Below are positions 47,057-59,800 of a stretch of DNA of 64,000 bases, in pieces. A program made the translations under genes and the position numbers. The DNA lies in contig LSYV01000004.1 of NCBI GenBank assembly GCA_001584585.1, forward strand, positions 2,841,242-2,905,241. Direction: 5' to 3'. Numbering within the stretch: the first letter of the stretch is position 1; every line of letters starts with the position of its first letter. This DNA comes from Gonium pectorale. Taxonomy: Eukaryota; Chlorophyta; Chlorophyceae; Chlamydomonadales; Volvocaceae. The notes below the pieces were generated by a model. The model was not told the origin of the DNA and did no database searches. It was given only the letters and a program-made list of their open reading frames with translations.

Positions 47057-49005
47057 ATGGCGCAACAGCAGCCTGCTTCGGAGCCGGCGTGGCGGGATCA
47101 TTGGTCGTTCCGCGTTTGGCCGCAGCTGCTCCCGGAGCTTGCGGAACACATCGTCAGCTACCTAGATCAGATTGATATTGCAGCGACGTTTCGCCAAGTT
47201 AACAAGGCCGCGGCGGAGCACTTCGGCGGCCCGCAGCACGTCACCATCCGCCTCGCGGAGCCGGTGCCGCCCCACGCCTTCGCGGCGCAATGGCTCGCGC
47301 CAGACGCCGCGCGGGGACTGGCTCTGGAGCGGCGCAAGAAGCTGGTGCGGCTCGTGGCGGCCAGCGGCGTGCTGCCCAACATTGAGGTGGCTCTGCAGGC
47401 AGCAGGCTTCGTGGGGGCAGCTCGTGCGGCATTTGGGGCGGCAGCCGGTGCGGGGCAGCTCTCAATGTGCCAGTGGCTCCGGGACTACAGCCTCCGCACA
47501 GCAGACCCCCATGACGCGCTCCGTGTGGATGAGGCGATGCGAGCGGCTGCGGGTGGGGGCCACCGGCACGTGTGCGAGTGGCTGCTGCTGATCGACCCTC
47601 GCGCTCTGCGTAGCATGATAATCAGTGTTGCCGCGAGAGGCGGCCACTGGGAGCTTGCGGAGTGGCTGATCCAGCAGCGCCTCCCTGGTGAACGCGACAG
47701 TTACATGCCCGATGTGGCCTACGGCTGCGACCTGTCCGCCCTTCAGCGAGCTTTGGCGCGTTACAGGCAGACGGACATTGGCATGGCCGACATGGTGTGG
47801 CAACGAGGCCTGCTCTGCGAGGCGGCCGGCAGCCCCACGCCCGACTGGGCCGCCAAGGTGGAGGAGCAGGGCTGCCCGCGGACCCATTCTACGGCACGGG
47901 CAGCCGCTGAGCTGCCCGACGATAGCAAGGCGCTGGCCCGCCTGACCTGGCTGCGAGGGCGGGGCTACCAGGCCAGCTACACTGTGGTGAGCGCTGCTGC
48001 CTGCGCCGGCAACACTGCGGCGCTGCAGTACCTGCTGACGGAGGTGCCTGCTCCGGCGGCTGTTGCTCCTAACGCCCTGTGGTGGGGTGCGGCGGACGCC
48101 CTGCGGGGCCCTGCGGGTGTACGGTGCGGCGAGGGGCGGGCACCTGGCGGCGCTGCAGGCGCTGCTCGCTGCCGGATGGCCCATGCAGGCCTCAGATGTC
48201 GCTCCGAAGGCGGCGAGGGCCGGGCACCTGCACGTGCTGGCCTGGCTGCTGGATGAGCACGGGGCGGAGCCGGTGGGGCAGCTGCTGAACCCGGCGCTCT
48301 TCGCCGCCGCTGCCGCGTCGGGCAGCGTGGAGGTGATGGCGTGGCTGCGGCAGCGCGGCTGCCCCTGGGGGCGCGGCGCCTACTCGGGGGCGGCGGAGGC
48401 GGGCTGCGAGGCCGCGCTGGAGTGGCTGGTTGAGCAGGGCTGCCCCATGGAGGTGAGGCGGGAGTGAGCTGGCGGGTGTTGAGATGGGCTTGTGCAGGGG
48501 CCCTGCTGTTATCGAACTGCGTCAGCAACCAGGAAGAAAGGAGCAACTGCACGGCATGCTACTGTACGGATGTCCTTTCATTACCCTTTGGCTCAGCAGA
48601 GATGGACGTCGTCATTAGTGGGGAAACCTTACTCTTGCTGATTGCTCGGCACTACTGCCGTTGACGCGTCGTACAAGACTGTCGGTGCTATCCATTCGTA
48701 CTGTGCAGGAGGGCGGGCAGCCGTACATTGAGGCCTGCAGCAACGGCGACCTGGCCACCCTGAGCTGCCTGCGCCGGCTGGGCGTGCCATGGGGCCCGAC
48801 AGGGGAGGTCTTTCTCGGCGCTGCCTCTTCAGAACCCAATCCGGCCCTGCTGCATCTGCTGCGCTGGCTCCTGCAGCAGGGCTGCCCCGTCAAGTACGAG
48901 GCCGCCAAGAAGCGGCTCATGTTATCGCGCGGAGTGCGGTCCCGGTGGGTGACCGAGGTGTTGCATCTGCTGGCGGAGAACCAGCAGCAGCAGCAGCCAC
49001 CCTAG
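47057..49005 (+). pseudogene. F-box/ankyrin-type protein gene with 10-bp frameshift
   Basis: Exon 1 is 47057-48452 (donor GTGAGG) and exon 2 is 48709-49005 (acceptor CAG). Residues about 21-56 resemble an F-box (WPQLLPELAEHIVSYLDQ ... FRQVNKAAAEHF). They are followed by degenerate ankyrin-type units (AAAGAGQLSMCQWL, AAARGGHLAALQALL, ARAGHLHVLAWLL, AAASGSVEVMAWLRQRG, AAEAGCEAALEWLVEQG). A perfect 10-bp tandem duplication at 48098-48117 (gccctgcggg twice) shifts the frame after LWWGAADALR. Without it the two exons would join in phase to about 560 aa. As read, translation ends near 48256 after 399 aa, with the last ankyrin units lost. Family knowledge suggests ubiquitin-ligase adaptor or protein binding; partners are unknown. 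A partial copy is at 33799-34719. Confidence 0.8.
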
Positions 49006-52000
49006 CGCCGCCGGCAACAAGGCAGCGGTTTTGTGAGTGGGTCGCCCCGAGCGGGTGGCATGTTACTCAGGCGGTGACGGGGGCTGAGGTGGATGGAGTT
49101 GTCGCGGGGTGGCGTTACGGCGCCGTGCTGTGCGTATGCCTGTTTGCACCGCTGTAGAGGTCCGTGGCGGCAGGGGGGCGATGGGTGTAGGCAGCTCAGT
49201 TGTGAGAACTGGGGGTTGTTGTGGGGCGGGACGGCGGAAGCTCACTATGCTAGCAACCGCACCCAAAGGTTGATGGGGGGAAGACTACCGCCCGCCCTTG
49301 AACGTCATCTGAAAGGAGGGCAGGACGCGCGCGGCTAGGCCCTGAAATGGGATGGCATGCGCTTTGGCCCCCAGTCCTAGTGAGAGTAAGACTGTGAGAG
49401 TCAGGCTGACTTCCCCAGAGAGCATAGCTTAGCCGACCATTGGTTCTTAGGTCAAGGCGGTTATACAAGAACTGTACGGCAGCTTCGCTTCATGCCATGT
49501 TCCTGTCCAGGTGTGGTGGCATCCTTACAAGGCGTGCGGGAGCCCTTCTGAGAGGCAGGGCTCCACGTTTGCTTCCCGTTCGCCTCCCCGTCGGTGAAGA
49601 TGCGGTGCTATGGGGCCACAAACGGGCAGCGCCATGAGCCGCTGCCGGGAAGCAGTGTGTGCTTTGGGCTGACGGTCCTGATCTCTCTGCAGCAATTACT
49701 GCGACGACAGGCGGGCTAAAGATTCAAGGGGGGCATTGATGGCCTGTACAGTGCGATGCGCTGGGCAACTGTTGCTGGGCAGGTGCGGACGGTCGGTCAG
49801 TCATGAGGTCTCCATTTGTCTGGGGCTTCAAAGGTGGTGCGGCTTTGGCCATTCCGTTTTTGGTGACCATGGCTTGACGACGGATGAGGCCCAAGAACGG
49901 CCCAAGACCCCCTTACCTCTGATTTCCGCGCTGGTATGGGACCTAGCGGGTACGGGCCCTTACGGCCTCCTGCATGCGTCATCATCACTATGGCTTAGTG
50001 CGAGCGCATGGCGCTGTGTGGTGGCGGAGCGGGGCCGTGGGGCTGAGTGAAGGGAACGCCGGCGGGGCAACGGCGACGGTCGATAGCTGGAAGCGCGGCC
50101 CCACACGCGCGATGCGGGCGCTCGAATGCTGTTGCCAGGCCGGTCTTAGGAGGGTGCGGGCTTATGGTTCGTGGGTTGGTGGAACAGGCTTTCATGATCA
50201 TGCAGAACACGCGTGTGTGGCAGGAGCGGTGGCCCGGGGAGTGGGCAGTGTGAGTGAGTCTTGACCGGGACATGAAGATCTGCAATGCCGTTGCGGAGGG
50301 CGGTTGCAAACTTGAGTGCCCGTGCAGCTTGCACTTTAGGAACACCCCGACGTATGGTTTTGCACGGCCTGGTTGGATACCGAAGGATTTCGACAACAGA
50401 GAAGGAATTCAAGTTGGTTGTAAAACCAGAGCACCACTGGAATGTGCGAGGAATTAACTGCGCGCCGACCGGCCGCTATGCAGTCGTTAGTCATCGGCTG
50501 TACCACATTTGTTGTGCCACACGGCCAGGGACCGAGTCGGCTCAGGTGGTGAAAAAGTAGTTATACTCCTGTCATGTAATGTTGTCATTGTCAGTGCTGG
50601 TGATTGTTAGCGCCGTTTCTCGCATCCGCCCCACATCCCCCGTACATTCAGCCCCCGAGCCATAGTTATCCTTGTGTGCAACTGACGTCCGCTTGCCGAT
50701 GTGAAAGAGCCGTTTCATCGATCGACGAACGCACCCCGAGTGAAGCGCCAACATTGTCGTGGAGTCGGCCCTTGTCCGTGAACGCCTCTGCCCGTGAAAG
50801 CCTACCTGGTAACATGGCTGATTACAACTGCGCACCGCACATTGCACGCCCACACACAGTACGCCGTTTCCGTCCAGACCCAGGCCGCCTTGCTCCCAGG
50901 CTGAGCGCGGTGCAGCCCAGTGTCTCTGTTGCCGGCATGCAAACCCAGACATACGCGCGCACGCCGTCGCTCGCCCCCGCCCGCAGCCCGGGCATCCCGC
51001 CACCTGTCAAACCACCGCCACCCCCTCTGGTATCCTCAGCCGCCTCCCAAACCGCCACCCATGTGTGCCGTACGTTCCGGTTGCTGCGCAGGACGCGCGC
51101 GGTCCGCCTCTGCCCGGCCGTGCGTAGGCAACGCCGCCGCCCAACACACCCTCCGGGCCACGCCTCCCATACAAGGTTGGCAAATATGCTAGACAGCCGT
51201 TTGCGCATGGGCACCCAGCCTGACGGGTCGAAAAGGCCCCAGCTGCCGGCAGTGAGGGGACTGCGGCCGCCGCCCGGCACCCTATGTATGTGGTTATCCA
51301 TACTTACACTGGCTCAGCGAACGCGCCGCGCCACCCATACCTCCCCCAGCCGCTCCGAACTTCGCTCCCGCCCAGTCCCGCCGCTGACATGCTGAAGCCA
51401 AACGCAGCAAGCACCACACACGCCATCAAGCCGCCGGCGCAGCCGGGACCCCAGCACCGGGGACTGATCCGCTCAATCACGCGCAAAGGATAAGAAGGTG
51501 TCGGTGTGAGATACAAGCAGCGTTGCGCTGTTGGCGGGGCTGGGTGGGCTTTGCGGCGCCAGACCGCCACCACCCGGGGCCTGCAGCCGCCCATCCGCAC
51601 GGGTCTCGTCACGACGTGTCTCCCGAGTCGCTGACCGCGGGTTCGCCGCAGCGCTGAGGGAAGCAGTCACCCGGTTGCCTGATCCGTGATCCCGAACCAC
51701 TCTGTAGCTATACCCGTGACTCGCGACGGCGCAACGCCGCGCCGCCGTACGGACATATTACTAACAGGACGGACAGGCAAGGTGGCCCTATCTAGACGCG
51801 TCATCCCCTCAGGCGCCGTCGCTCATGCCCTTCTCCGGGACCAGGCATGAAGTCGGCAAGCTCGGCAGCCCGTACAACCTATGAACTCATCCCACCCGTA
51901 GCCTCGAGAGGCCTCGTGTCCCGCCTTTGTTTGCCCCACAGTATGCACGCACTTGCCTTGCCCAGCTCTCTGGCCTGCTACCATGATCGCAGGCCTGCCT

Positions 52001-52212
52001 GAACCCCATGCCCACTAACCCAGCCGGCTATGGTTCTGTCTCCCTCGCCCTCGCTAGGAACCCGCCGACTTCAGTCGCAGCTCGCCCTTTCTTATCGCTG
52101 TGCTTGGCCGTTCAGTCTGCCTTTGGTGGAGGGCCTTGCTGGAGGGCCTTTGTGGAGGGCCTCGGCAACCGGCGCTGTATCCCGGTTGACCGCTGGACCC
52201 ACGCGGCCGCCC
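49006..52212. other. duplicated spacer, no gene
   Basis: Counterpart of 34720-37558, sharing scattered and in places long matches, best at 50980-51180 against 36680-36900. No coding region, RNA gene or transposase found. The 3' UTRs of the flanking convergent genes must lie here. Confidence 0.6.
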
Positions 52213-54404
52213 TCAGCTGCCCCGGCGGCGGCCCGCCGCGGCCCCCGCCTTCGCCTCCGCCCTCCCTCCACCGCCGCCCTCGGCGCTGCGTCCCTCGCTC
52301 GCCCGCTGGCACTCGGGCGAGCAGCCTGCCCGCAGGCCGGCGCCGCCGCTGCCGCCATTCCAGTCACTGCAGCCATCACCGCCTCCGTCGCGGCCACCTC
52401 CGCCAGCCGCCTCCGTCACCGCCATCAGCCCCGCGTCGCTCTCTCCGGTCAGGTTGGTGCAGCGCGGGTTGGCGCAGGCCGGCGGCAGCCCCTCGGCCGG
52501 CGGCTCGGGCCCCTCCCCGGCGGCTGGCTCAAGCGAGGCTGCCAGGCGGAGCAGCGTCAGGGCCCTGATGTCGCACAGCGCGGAGGACGCCCCGGTCTCA
52601 AAGGAGACGTCGTCCTCCGCGTAAATCCCCTGGATCGCCTGGAAGACGTGAATCGAATAACGTGAGAGCGGGAGGTCGCCCCGGACAAAACCACGCAGTT
52701 CCCTGAAGCGCCGCCCCAGGAAAAGGAGGTTAGGAGACTGCCCGGTATGGGCGGCTGAGGCGGCGGCAGCCCCCCTCCCGGCGGGCGCGGGCCGGGGTGC
52801 AGGCCCCACCCCGCCGCCACAGCTGCCGCCGCTGCGGCCTCGCCCGCCGCCGCCAGCGCCGCCACCGTAGCTGACACCACCACTCGTTGGCCCCGCTGTC
52901 GTCATTCCCACCGCTGTTGCTCCAACGGCCTGGGTCCTTACGCCCGGCCCCAACACCTCCACCAAAGCCGCCGCCGTAGCCACCATTCGCATCAGGTGGG
53001 CGGGGTGCTCGATGGCGGCCGCGAGGAGGCAGTCCTGCACCGCCCGGACACGAGCCGCGTCCCAGCTCAGGTGCGGCATGTCCACCAGGAAGACGACAAG
53101 CGTCAGCACCGGTGAGGTCCGGGCGTCAATGCAGGCGTCCAGCCATCGCCGCCAGCGCTCGGCCCTGGGAATTGCCTCGGCAGACGAAAGGGCGGCCGTC
53201 GCAGCAGCGATCTCGTCCATCGTCAAGCTGTTGCTGTTGCCAGCAGCCCGGCTCCCGCTGGTCGTCTTATGAGCCTGGCTGACGGAGCCCCTGCCGCCGC
53301 CGCTGCTGGTGTCACCGCCGCCACTGCCGCCGCCGCCGCCGCCGCTGCCGCCGCCGTCGCCGACGTCGCTGTCTTGGAAGGTCCCGAGCCGCATGTGTAT
53401 GGGCATGAGCCTTCGCAGCGTGGGTGGGTCGGCGGAGGCGAAGAGTGCAACGGCAAGCCAGTTAAGGCTGTCGTGCGCCGCACCGTACGTGGCCACCTCC
53501 GAACGGCGCGGCAGGCAGGGCGCCAAGGGCACAGCCCTCGCCAACGCCGGCAGCCAGCGCTGCAGCAGCAGGGACATCTGGCGCCACAGCTGCAACAGCG
53601 GGGGCGCATCCGCGGGTCCAGGGGCTGCAGCGGCGACGTCAGCGACCCGTGGGTCGGTCCACACCGCTGTTAGCGGCATCGGAGGCACAGAAGGCGACTG
53701 TCGGACAGCTCTGCCGAACGAAGAGGGTGAGACCGGCTATGGCGGTGACTGCGCACTGTTTTATTCTCCAGAAGCCTTGCTTGAACCCCTCCGCGGTCGG
53801 GCCGCCCTGATCCCACCGCTGTGCCCAGTTGGCCAGCACAAAACTGCAGCACCTGAGGGTGCCAGTCTGGAGGAACTTCATAACAAAGCACTCCGCAGCG
53901 TGGAGCGTGGGACCATCGACACAGCCGGCGTCCAGGAATGCCACGCTGCTGGACTGGAGCCTGTGCGGCATTAACCACAGCAGCTGACTGACATCCACAC
54001 AATTGGAGTGCGCGCTGCCACCGATCCCGAAGCCCTCCCTGCCGGTGTGCTCGAGGAGCTGCAGCAGCGGGTCGACCAACTTGCTGTGGAGCAGAGCCGA
54101 CGAGGCGTGCGCGCCGGTGGCCGATGTGGCTTCCACCGCGTCTGTGGATTCCACTGCAGCTTTGATGAACTTCTGCGGGGTCCGGGGGCCGGCCAGCCGC
54201 GTAGGCCGAAAGGATCCGCGGAACCGCAGACGCGAGGGCCGCCATTCCCGCCAAGGCCGCCTGCGGACAGGAAGGCACACAATGGAAGTTGCTCGACGGT
54301 GATTGGCAATTGCACATCACAATGTAGCGTCCCAAAGCGCGTCTTGTTGGGCGTCATGGGGGGCGACAACGCGCACCCGGTTTCGCTGATCTCGTGACGC
54401 CTTC
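52213..54404 (-). pseudogene. MYND-related array copy 5, fused and truncated pseudogene
   Basis: The exon 1 remnant near 54380-54404 keeps the DQ codons and donor, but the start codon has lost its T (AATGG in the other copies is AAGG here). Exon 2 begins at 54260 and is soon frameshifted (AYAAGRPPDP, then ATGAHASSALLHSKL in another frame). Near 53675-53690 the middle of the N-terminal region runs straight into the third-exon block TAVWTDPRVADV, so about half of exon 2, the whole intron and the start of exon 3 are deleted. From about 53688 to the stop at 52213 the third-exon frame is open and keeps the C-terminal CANPRC ... CSPEC pattern. Confidence 0.8.
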
Positions 54405-56849
54405 AAGCGCCGGCGCGCAAGCCAGACGGGCTAGATCGTGGCGCGATAGAGTCGCAGACAAATGGGGAGGAGCGTAAGGCTGTCGTTGGAGGCGGCCGCG
54501 CAACGATACGAGCGAAACAAATGACCCGTGGGCCGCCACAGCAGCACTACGCAAGGCAGACGCTGTATTGTAGGCTGGCGTTCGCACGGCGGCTCGAGTG
54601 GATGTGTGGTCGCGTGCACACCTCTCACGACAAAAGTACAACTTGCTGAAGACAGAGCTCATCCAAGCCGCACGGTTTGATTTGCGCGCGCACACATCAG
54701 TGTAGCCCATACGGTAATGCGTGCGAGATTCCATGGAAGGAAGGCCCCCTCGTATCAAAGCCGGGGGTCAGGCGCGCGCCAGGCCGCTGCCACACCCGCT
54801 TCTGCCTCGTCTCCCCTCGTGGTACCGTGCCTGAACGCTCGCGTGCTCGCGGTGTGGGGCCCGAGTTGTCTGTCCCTACAGGTTCCCTCTTGTCACTTCG
54901 GTTGCCACTGCCAGATTGTGGCCCGCGTCGTTTCTCTGTCGGGACGTAATAGGTTCCGTGACGTAGTACGTTCCGAGGGTTCAGTTAGCCCATTGGGTTG
55001 CCCCGGGTTTGGCACGCCGTGTTGGTTGGTTAGTTAGCGTGCTTTGCATCTTCCCGTATCTGCTTCGCCGTGAGTCGGCTTTAGTATATCTTGGAGTCGT
55101 GTGCCGTCGTGACGCGCTGGGAACCGCTGCGGTAGCGCTGTCGAGATGATTGCGTGGAGGCCTTATGCCAGTTTTGGAGTGCGCTTAGGCCGCGGACCTG
55201 TGTGCCGCCGCAGGTCCGGGCACTGCTGCTGCTGCTGCTTCTGTAGAGCTTATCGGCTGTGCGACTATTCGACGAGGTTTATAGCATAACACGGGAGCGC
55301 TAGGTTAGACCCCCACGGGGCGCCTACCACCGTTGAGGCCTGGCCATCGTGTCACTAGAGCACGTTGACCTACCTCATACGTTATCGCTGAAGGATATCG
55401 AGAGTAGCTTGCAGTTGGTTCTCGACAGCAGTGTGCTTGTGGTTTTGGCCGCCCAGGCTTTCCGGACCCTGGCCATTGGTATTCTGTAACACTGATTGAG
55501 CTGTATTTGGACCCCAGGTTTGATTGGATCCTCGCCCCGCTGTTCTGTGACGGGATTGTTGTCCTGTTGCCACTCTCACTGTGAGGCGCCAAGCCGAATC
55601 AACCGTATCACTGCACGTAGTATAGCACGACATCTCATCTCGTATGCCCTCCCTCACCATTCGCCACGCGCCCACACCATGTCCTTTTTGTCTAATGTAT
55701 GTCGGTTGGCGGTTGCCTCATGTCCGTCCGCTCAAAACAGCCATTCACATTTCTACCCATTCCCCTTCGCCCTGATCCAGCGCCTGTCGTACATCCACAA
55801 GCAGTACGACATTTCAAGATCGCTCGGCCCGCTATAGCTGCTCTCGGCTGGCGGGCGAGCCGCAGCTCAGTGTGTCTGTGGCCGGCACGTATGCCATAAA
55901 CATCCAAACACGTGGTTGTGCCGCTCCTTTGCCTTTGCCCCGGCCTAGGTAGGCATGCCGCAGCCAGTCAGCTGCCAGCAGCTCTTGAGCCGCCGCCCAG
56001 CAGGCCGCCAAACCGTGTGCGTCCCTTTCGGTCATCCTCAAGAGAGGTGCGCAGCCCCTGCCCGGCCGCGGGCAAAACAGCCGCCACCCAAACACACACA
56101 CTCCGGCAGTGCCCCCCACACAGCGTGGCGCGCCCGGCAGTGACCTCGGCGCGCCGAACAATCCCCAGCTATCTCCAGCGCCACGCCGCCACGGCCCTGG
56201 GGCATTTCCCTTGATATCGTCGCGCACCATCAGCTCGTGCCTAATACGTTGTTGGCTGGCGGGGCACTGGGACCAACAGCCTGCTCCCCATCCGTTCTGT
56301 TGCCAACTGCTGCACAAGCTGTAGCGCAATGCCGTTCGGCTGCTTCAGTACGGACATGGCGTCCCTGAACTAGACGCGTCACCCCCTCCGACGCCCATCC
56401 TGGGGACCTCCTCTGGGATTCACAGCACGCTTGGCGAGTATCAGCGAATCCTCCCGCTCGCAGCCGCAAGAAACCTCGATCCCAAGTTCCCAACCATACA
56501 CTGTTGCCTTGCTTGCTTCAGCTTTCACGCAATTGGCGCGAACCCGGTCTCGCACAGCCCTGCCCTGCTACCGAGAGCCCAGCCTGCGTCCAAGCCGACC
56601 CAACCAAACCGCCGTGCAGCCCAGCAACCTTAAAGCCCTAACCTCTCATTGGAATCGTCACACTTCAATCGCAGGCGCACCCCTGCTTATCGCGGCAGTA
56701 GTTCCCTTGAGTCTCCCCTTTGCGGCGCGCCCCCGCATTCGGCGCTGTGCCCCCGCGTACCCGCGCTTGGCTGCCCCGGGCGCGGCCCGCCCCGGCCCCC
56801 GCCCCGCCTCCGCCCCCACCCCCGCCTCCGATTCCGGCCTGCCATCGCC
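54405..56849. other. spacer between copies 5 and 6, no gene
   Basis: Less GC-rich than the rest of the array. No gene or RNA feature found. Parts at 55930-56150 and 56520-56720 weakly match the spacer blocks near 36680-36900 and 37320-37520. Confidence 0.5.
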
Positions 56850-59800
56850 TCACTCAGTGCTGCGTCCATCGTTTGCCCTCTGGCACTCGGCGGAGCACCA
56901 CAGGGGCACCCGCCGGCCGCCGCTGCTGCCGCTGCCGCCGCAGCCGCTGCCGTCGTCGCCACCATCGCTGCAAGCCCCGCCTCCGTCGCAGCCGCACACC
57001 CGGCTGCCGCCGACGTCGCCGTCGTTGCCACCTCCGTCACGGAAACCTCCGCCACCTCCGCCACCGCCTCCACCTTCCGCCTCCGCCGCCATCAGCCCCG
57101 CGTCGCTCTCTCCGGCCAGGTTGGTGCAGCGCGGGTTGGCGCAGGCCGGCGGCAGCCCCTCGGCCGGCGGCTCGGGGCCCTCCCCGGCGGGGGGCTCCAG
57201 CGAGGCCGCCAGGCGGATGAGCGCCACAGCCCCGCCGTCGTACAGTGCGGATCCCACCCCGGTCTTAAAGCCGTTTAAGTCCAGCGCGCAGGTCCCGCGG
57301 ACCGCCAGGAAGACGTGGATCGAGTACTCGGACAGCGCGCGGTCGGCCCGGACACAGCTTAGGCTCTGCACCTCCTGAAACCGCTGCTCGATAAAGAGCA
57401 GCTCGGGGTCCTGCCCGGGCGGAGGGGCGGAGGAGGCGGCGGCAGACGCACTCGCGGCGGGGGCGGGCTTGGGTGCGGGGGCCCTGCCGCTGCCGCCGGC
57501 ACAGTCACTGCCGCCTCGGTCTCTGTGGCTATCATATTCTCCCCCTCTGTCAGCATCGATGCAGGTGCCACCACCCGCCAAATCAGATGCAGCGGACGGC
57601 GTGTTTTGCCCAGCTTCCGCCGCCTTAGTCACCGCCGCCGCCGCCGCCGCTCCCACTATCGCACGCACATATCCCGGCTGCGTGATGGCGGCCGCGAGGA
57701 GGAAGTCCAGCAGCGCCCGGACACGAGCCGCGTCCCAGCGCAGGGTCGGCATGTCCACCAGGACGTCACAGAGCATAAGCGCCGGTGAGAACTCGAAGTT
57801 GGCGTCCAGCCATTGCCGCCAGCGGTCGGCCCTGGGGCCAGACTCAGGGGACGAAAGGGCGGCTATGGCGGCAGCGATCTCGTCTAATATACGGCTGCTC
57901 TTTGGGGCCTCCTTTCTGGAGCCCCCGAAGCCGCCGCGTCGGCCGCTGCCAGAGGCACCGCCGCCGCCGCCATCATCATCGACATCATGGACGAATGCGC
58001 GCGTGCTCCCCCACACGGCATGAACCAAGCACGCTCTCGACATCTGGGCTTTAAGCATTGGCGGGCGGGCGGAGGCGAAGAGCGCGACGGCCAGGCCGCT
58101 GAGGCTGTCCTGCGCCGCGCCGTAGGTGGCCGACTTGTACTGGCCCAGCAGGCAGGGCGCCACCGCCACCGCCCTCGCCAGCGCCGGCAGCCAGCGCTGT
58201 AGCAGCAGCAGGGGCAGCTGGCGCCGCAGCTGCAGCAGCTGAGGCGGAACCTCGGGCGCGGGTGCGGCGGCAGCGGTGGCAGCGGGGGCAGGGCCGAACG
58301 AAATGCCGGCAGCGGTGAGCACCGGGTCGATGCCGCCCACAGCGGGTGTGCTGCCGGCGACGTGAGCGACCCATGGGTCCGTCCACACCGCCGACTGCGC
58401 CCTGCCCATTAGCACCGCCAGGGCCGCGAGGTTGGCACTATAATCCTGCAAAACGAGGTACAATCGAAGCCTGGTCGGCTGCCTGCTTGGGCCGGCCTCC
58501 ACCGCCGTCATAGCATTCGTCACCGCCTCCACAGCCTCCGCGCAGCGGTGCAGCACCTTGCCCAGGGAGGTCAGCAGCGGTGCCGCCTGCTCCGGCGGCC
58601 CGAACGCCAGCACGGCCACCAGGCCTCCGGGCTGCTCCAGCAGCGAGCCCCTCAGCAGCTCGCACAGCGACCCAACGTCCCGCGGGTCGGCGGAGCGGCC
58701 CAGGGTGCGGACACAGCACTCCAGGGCGGGCAGCAGGCCGCAGGAGAGGGCGGTGGCGAGGGCGGCGGGGGCCTCGGCGGGTAGAGGGCCTGGGGAGGGT
58801 GGGGGAGGGATAGGGCGTGACTTTGGGAATGTAGTGGTCGACAGAATTGCTGGCATAGAGCGCGAACCGCAAATCGCAGTGAGATCAGCGGATCTGTAGC
58901 GAAGGACGGACGCATGAAAAGCCCAGCGCCCAGGTCCCCGAACGAAAAACAGCAAAATAAAAGAGCGTCCCAGGTCTGGAGCCTCGGCTCCAAGAACAGT
59001 GTTGAGATCCCAGCCAACCCTCGAAAGCGGCCGCCAATCGCAAGTGCAGTCCCATCGCAATTCGGTTCGACCAAAAGCGGGCCCTGTCGCGGTGCGCTTT
59101 GGCAGCGCCCTTCCGTTACACCGCCGCCTTCGTATGCTCCTCACCTCCCGCCCCCAGGCCCGGCACCGCCATCATGCCGCCCAACCCCGCCCCGGGCAGG
59201 CGGCCGATGGAGGCCAGGTCGCAGCCGTCTGGCGCCCCCGCAGCCGGCGACGACGCCGGGGCAGCGGAGGCAACAACGGGCACGCGCAGCGCCCGAACGA
59301 CCGTCTCCCAGTAACACGCCGGCAGCGGCCCGTCATTCCCCACCGCCGCCGTTGCGGCTTCTGCGGCTGCCGCTGCTGCATTGCAGCCGCCGCTTGTCCT
59401 CCGCCGCCGCCGCGCCATCAGCGGCCCCAGGAGCAGGTTCTGCGCGGCGGCCAGGGCCCGCGCCGCCAGGTGCCATGCACCGCGGGGGTGACGGAGCGGC
59501 TGAGGCTGCGGGTGGAGACTAGATCTGCCCCCTCCGCCGGATGCGCTCCCGGCGCCGGCATTTCCGGCCGTAGCAGGAGTGGCGGCCGCGGCTGCCTCCC
59601 CGGTCTCCACGGCCAGGTGGGCGATGCGCATGCACAGCACGTGAGCCGCGCGGGGACCCACCAGGAACGACCAGCCGCCGAAGGCGGCGCCGCCGTCAAC
59701 AGCGCCGTCCGCGCCGCCACCGCCAATACCTCCGCCATCACCGGCATCCCAGTCGCTGCCGCTGCCACCAGGGTGAGCCGGCGGCCGTGTGGCGGCGGCG

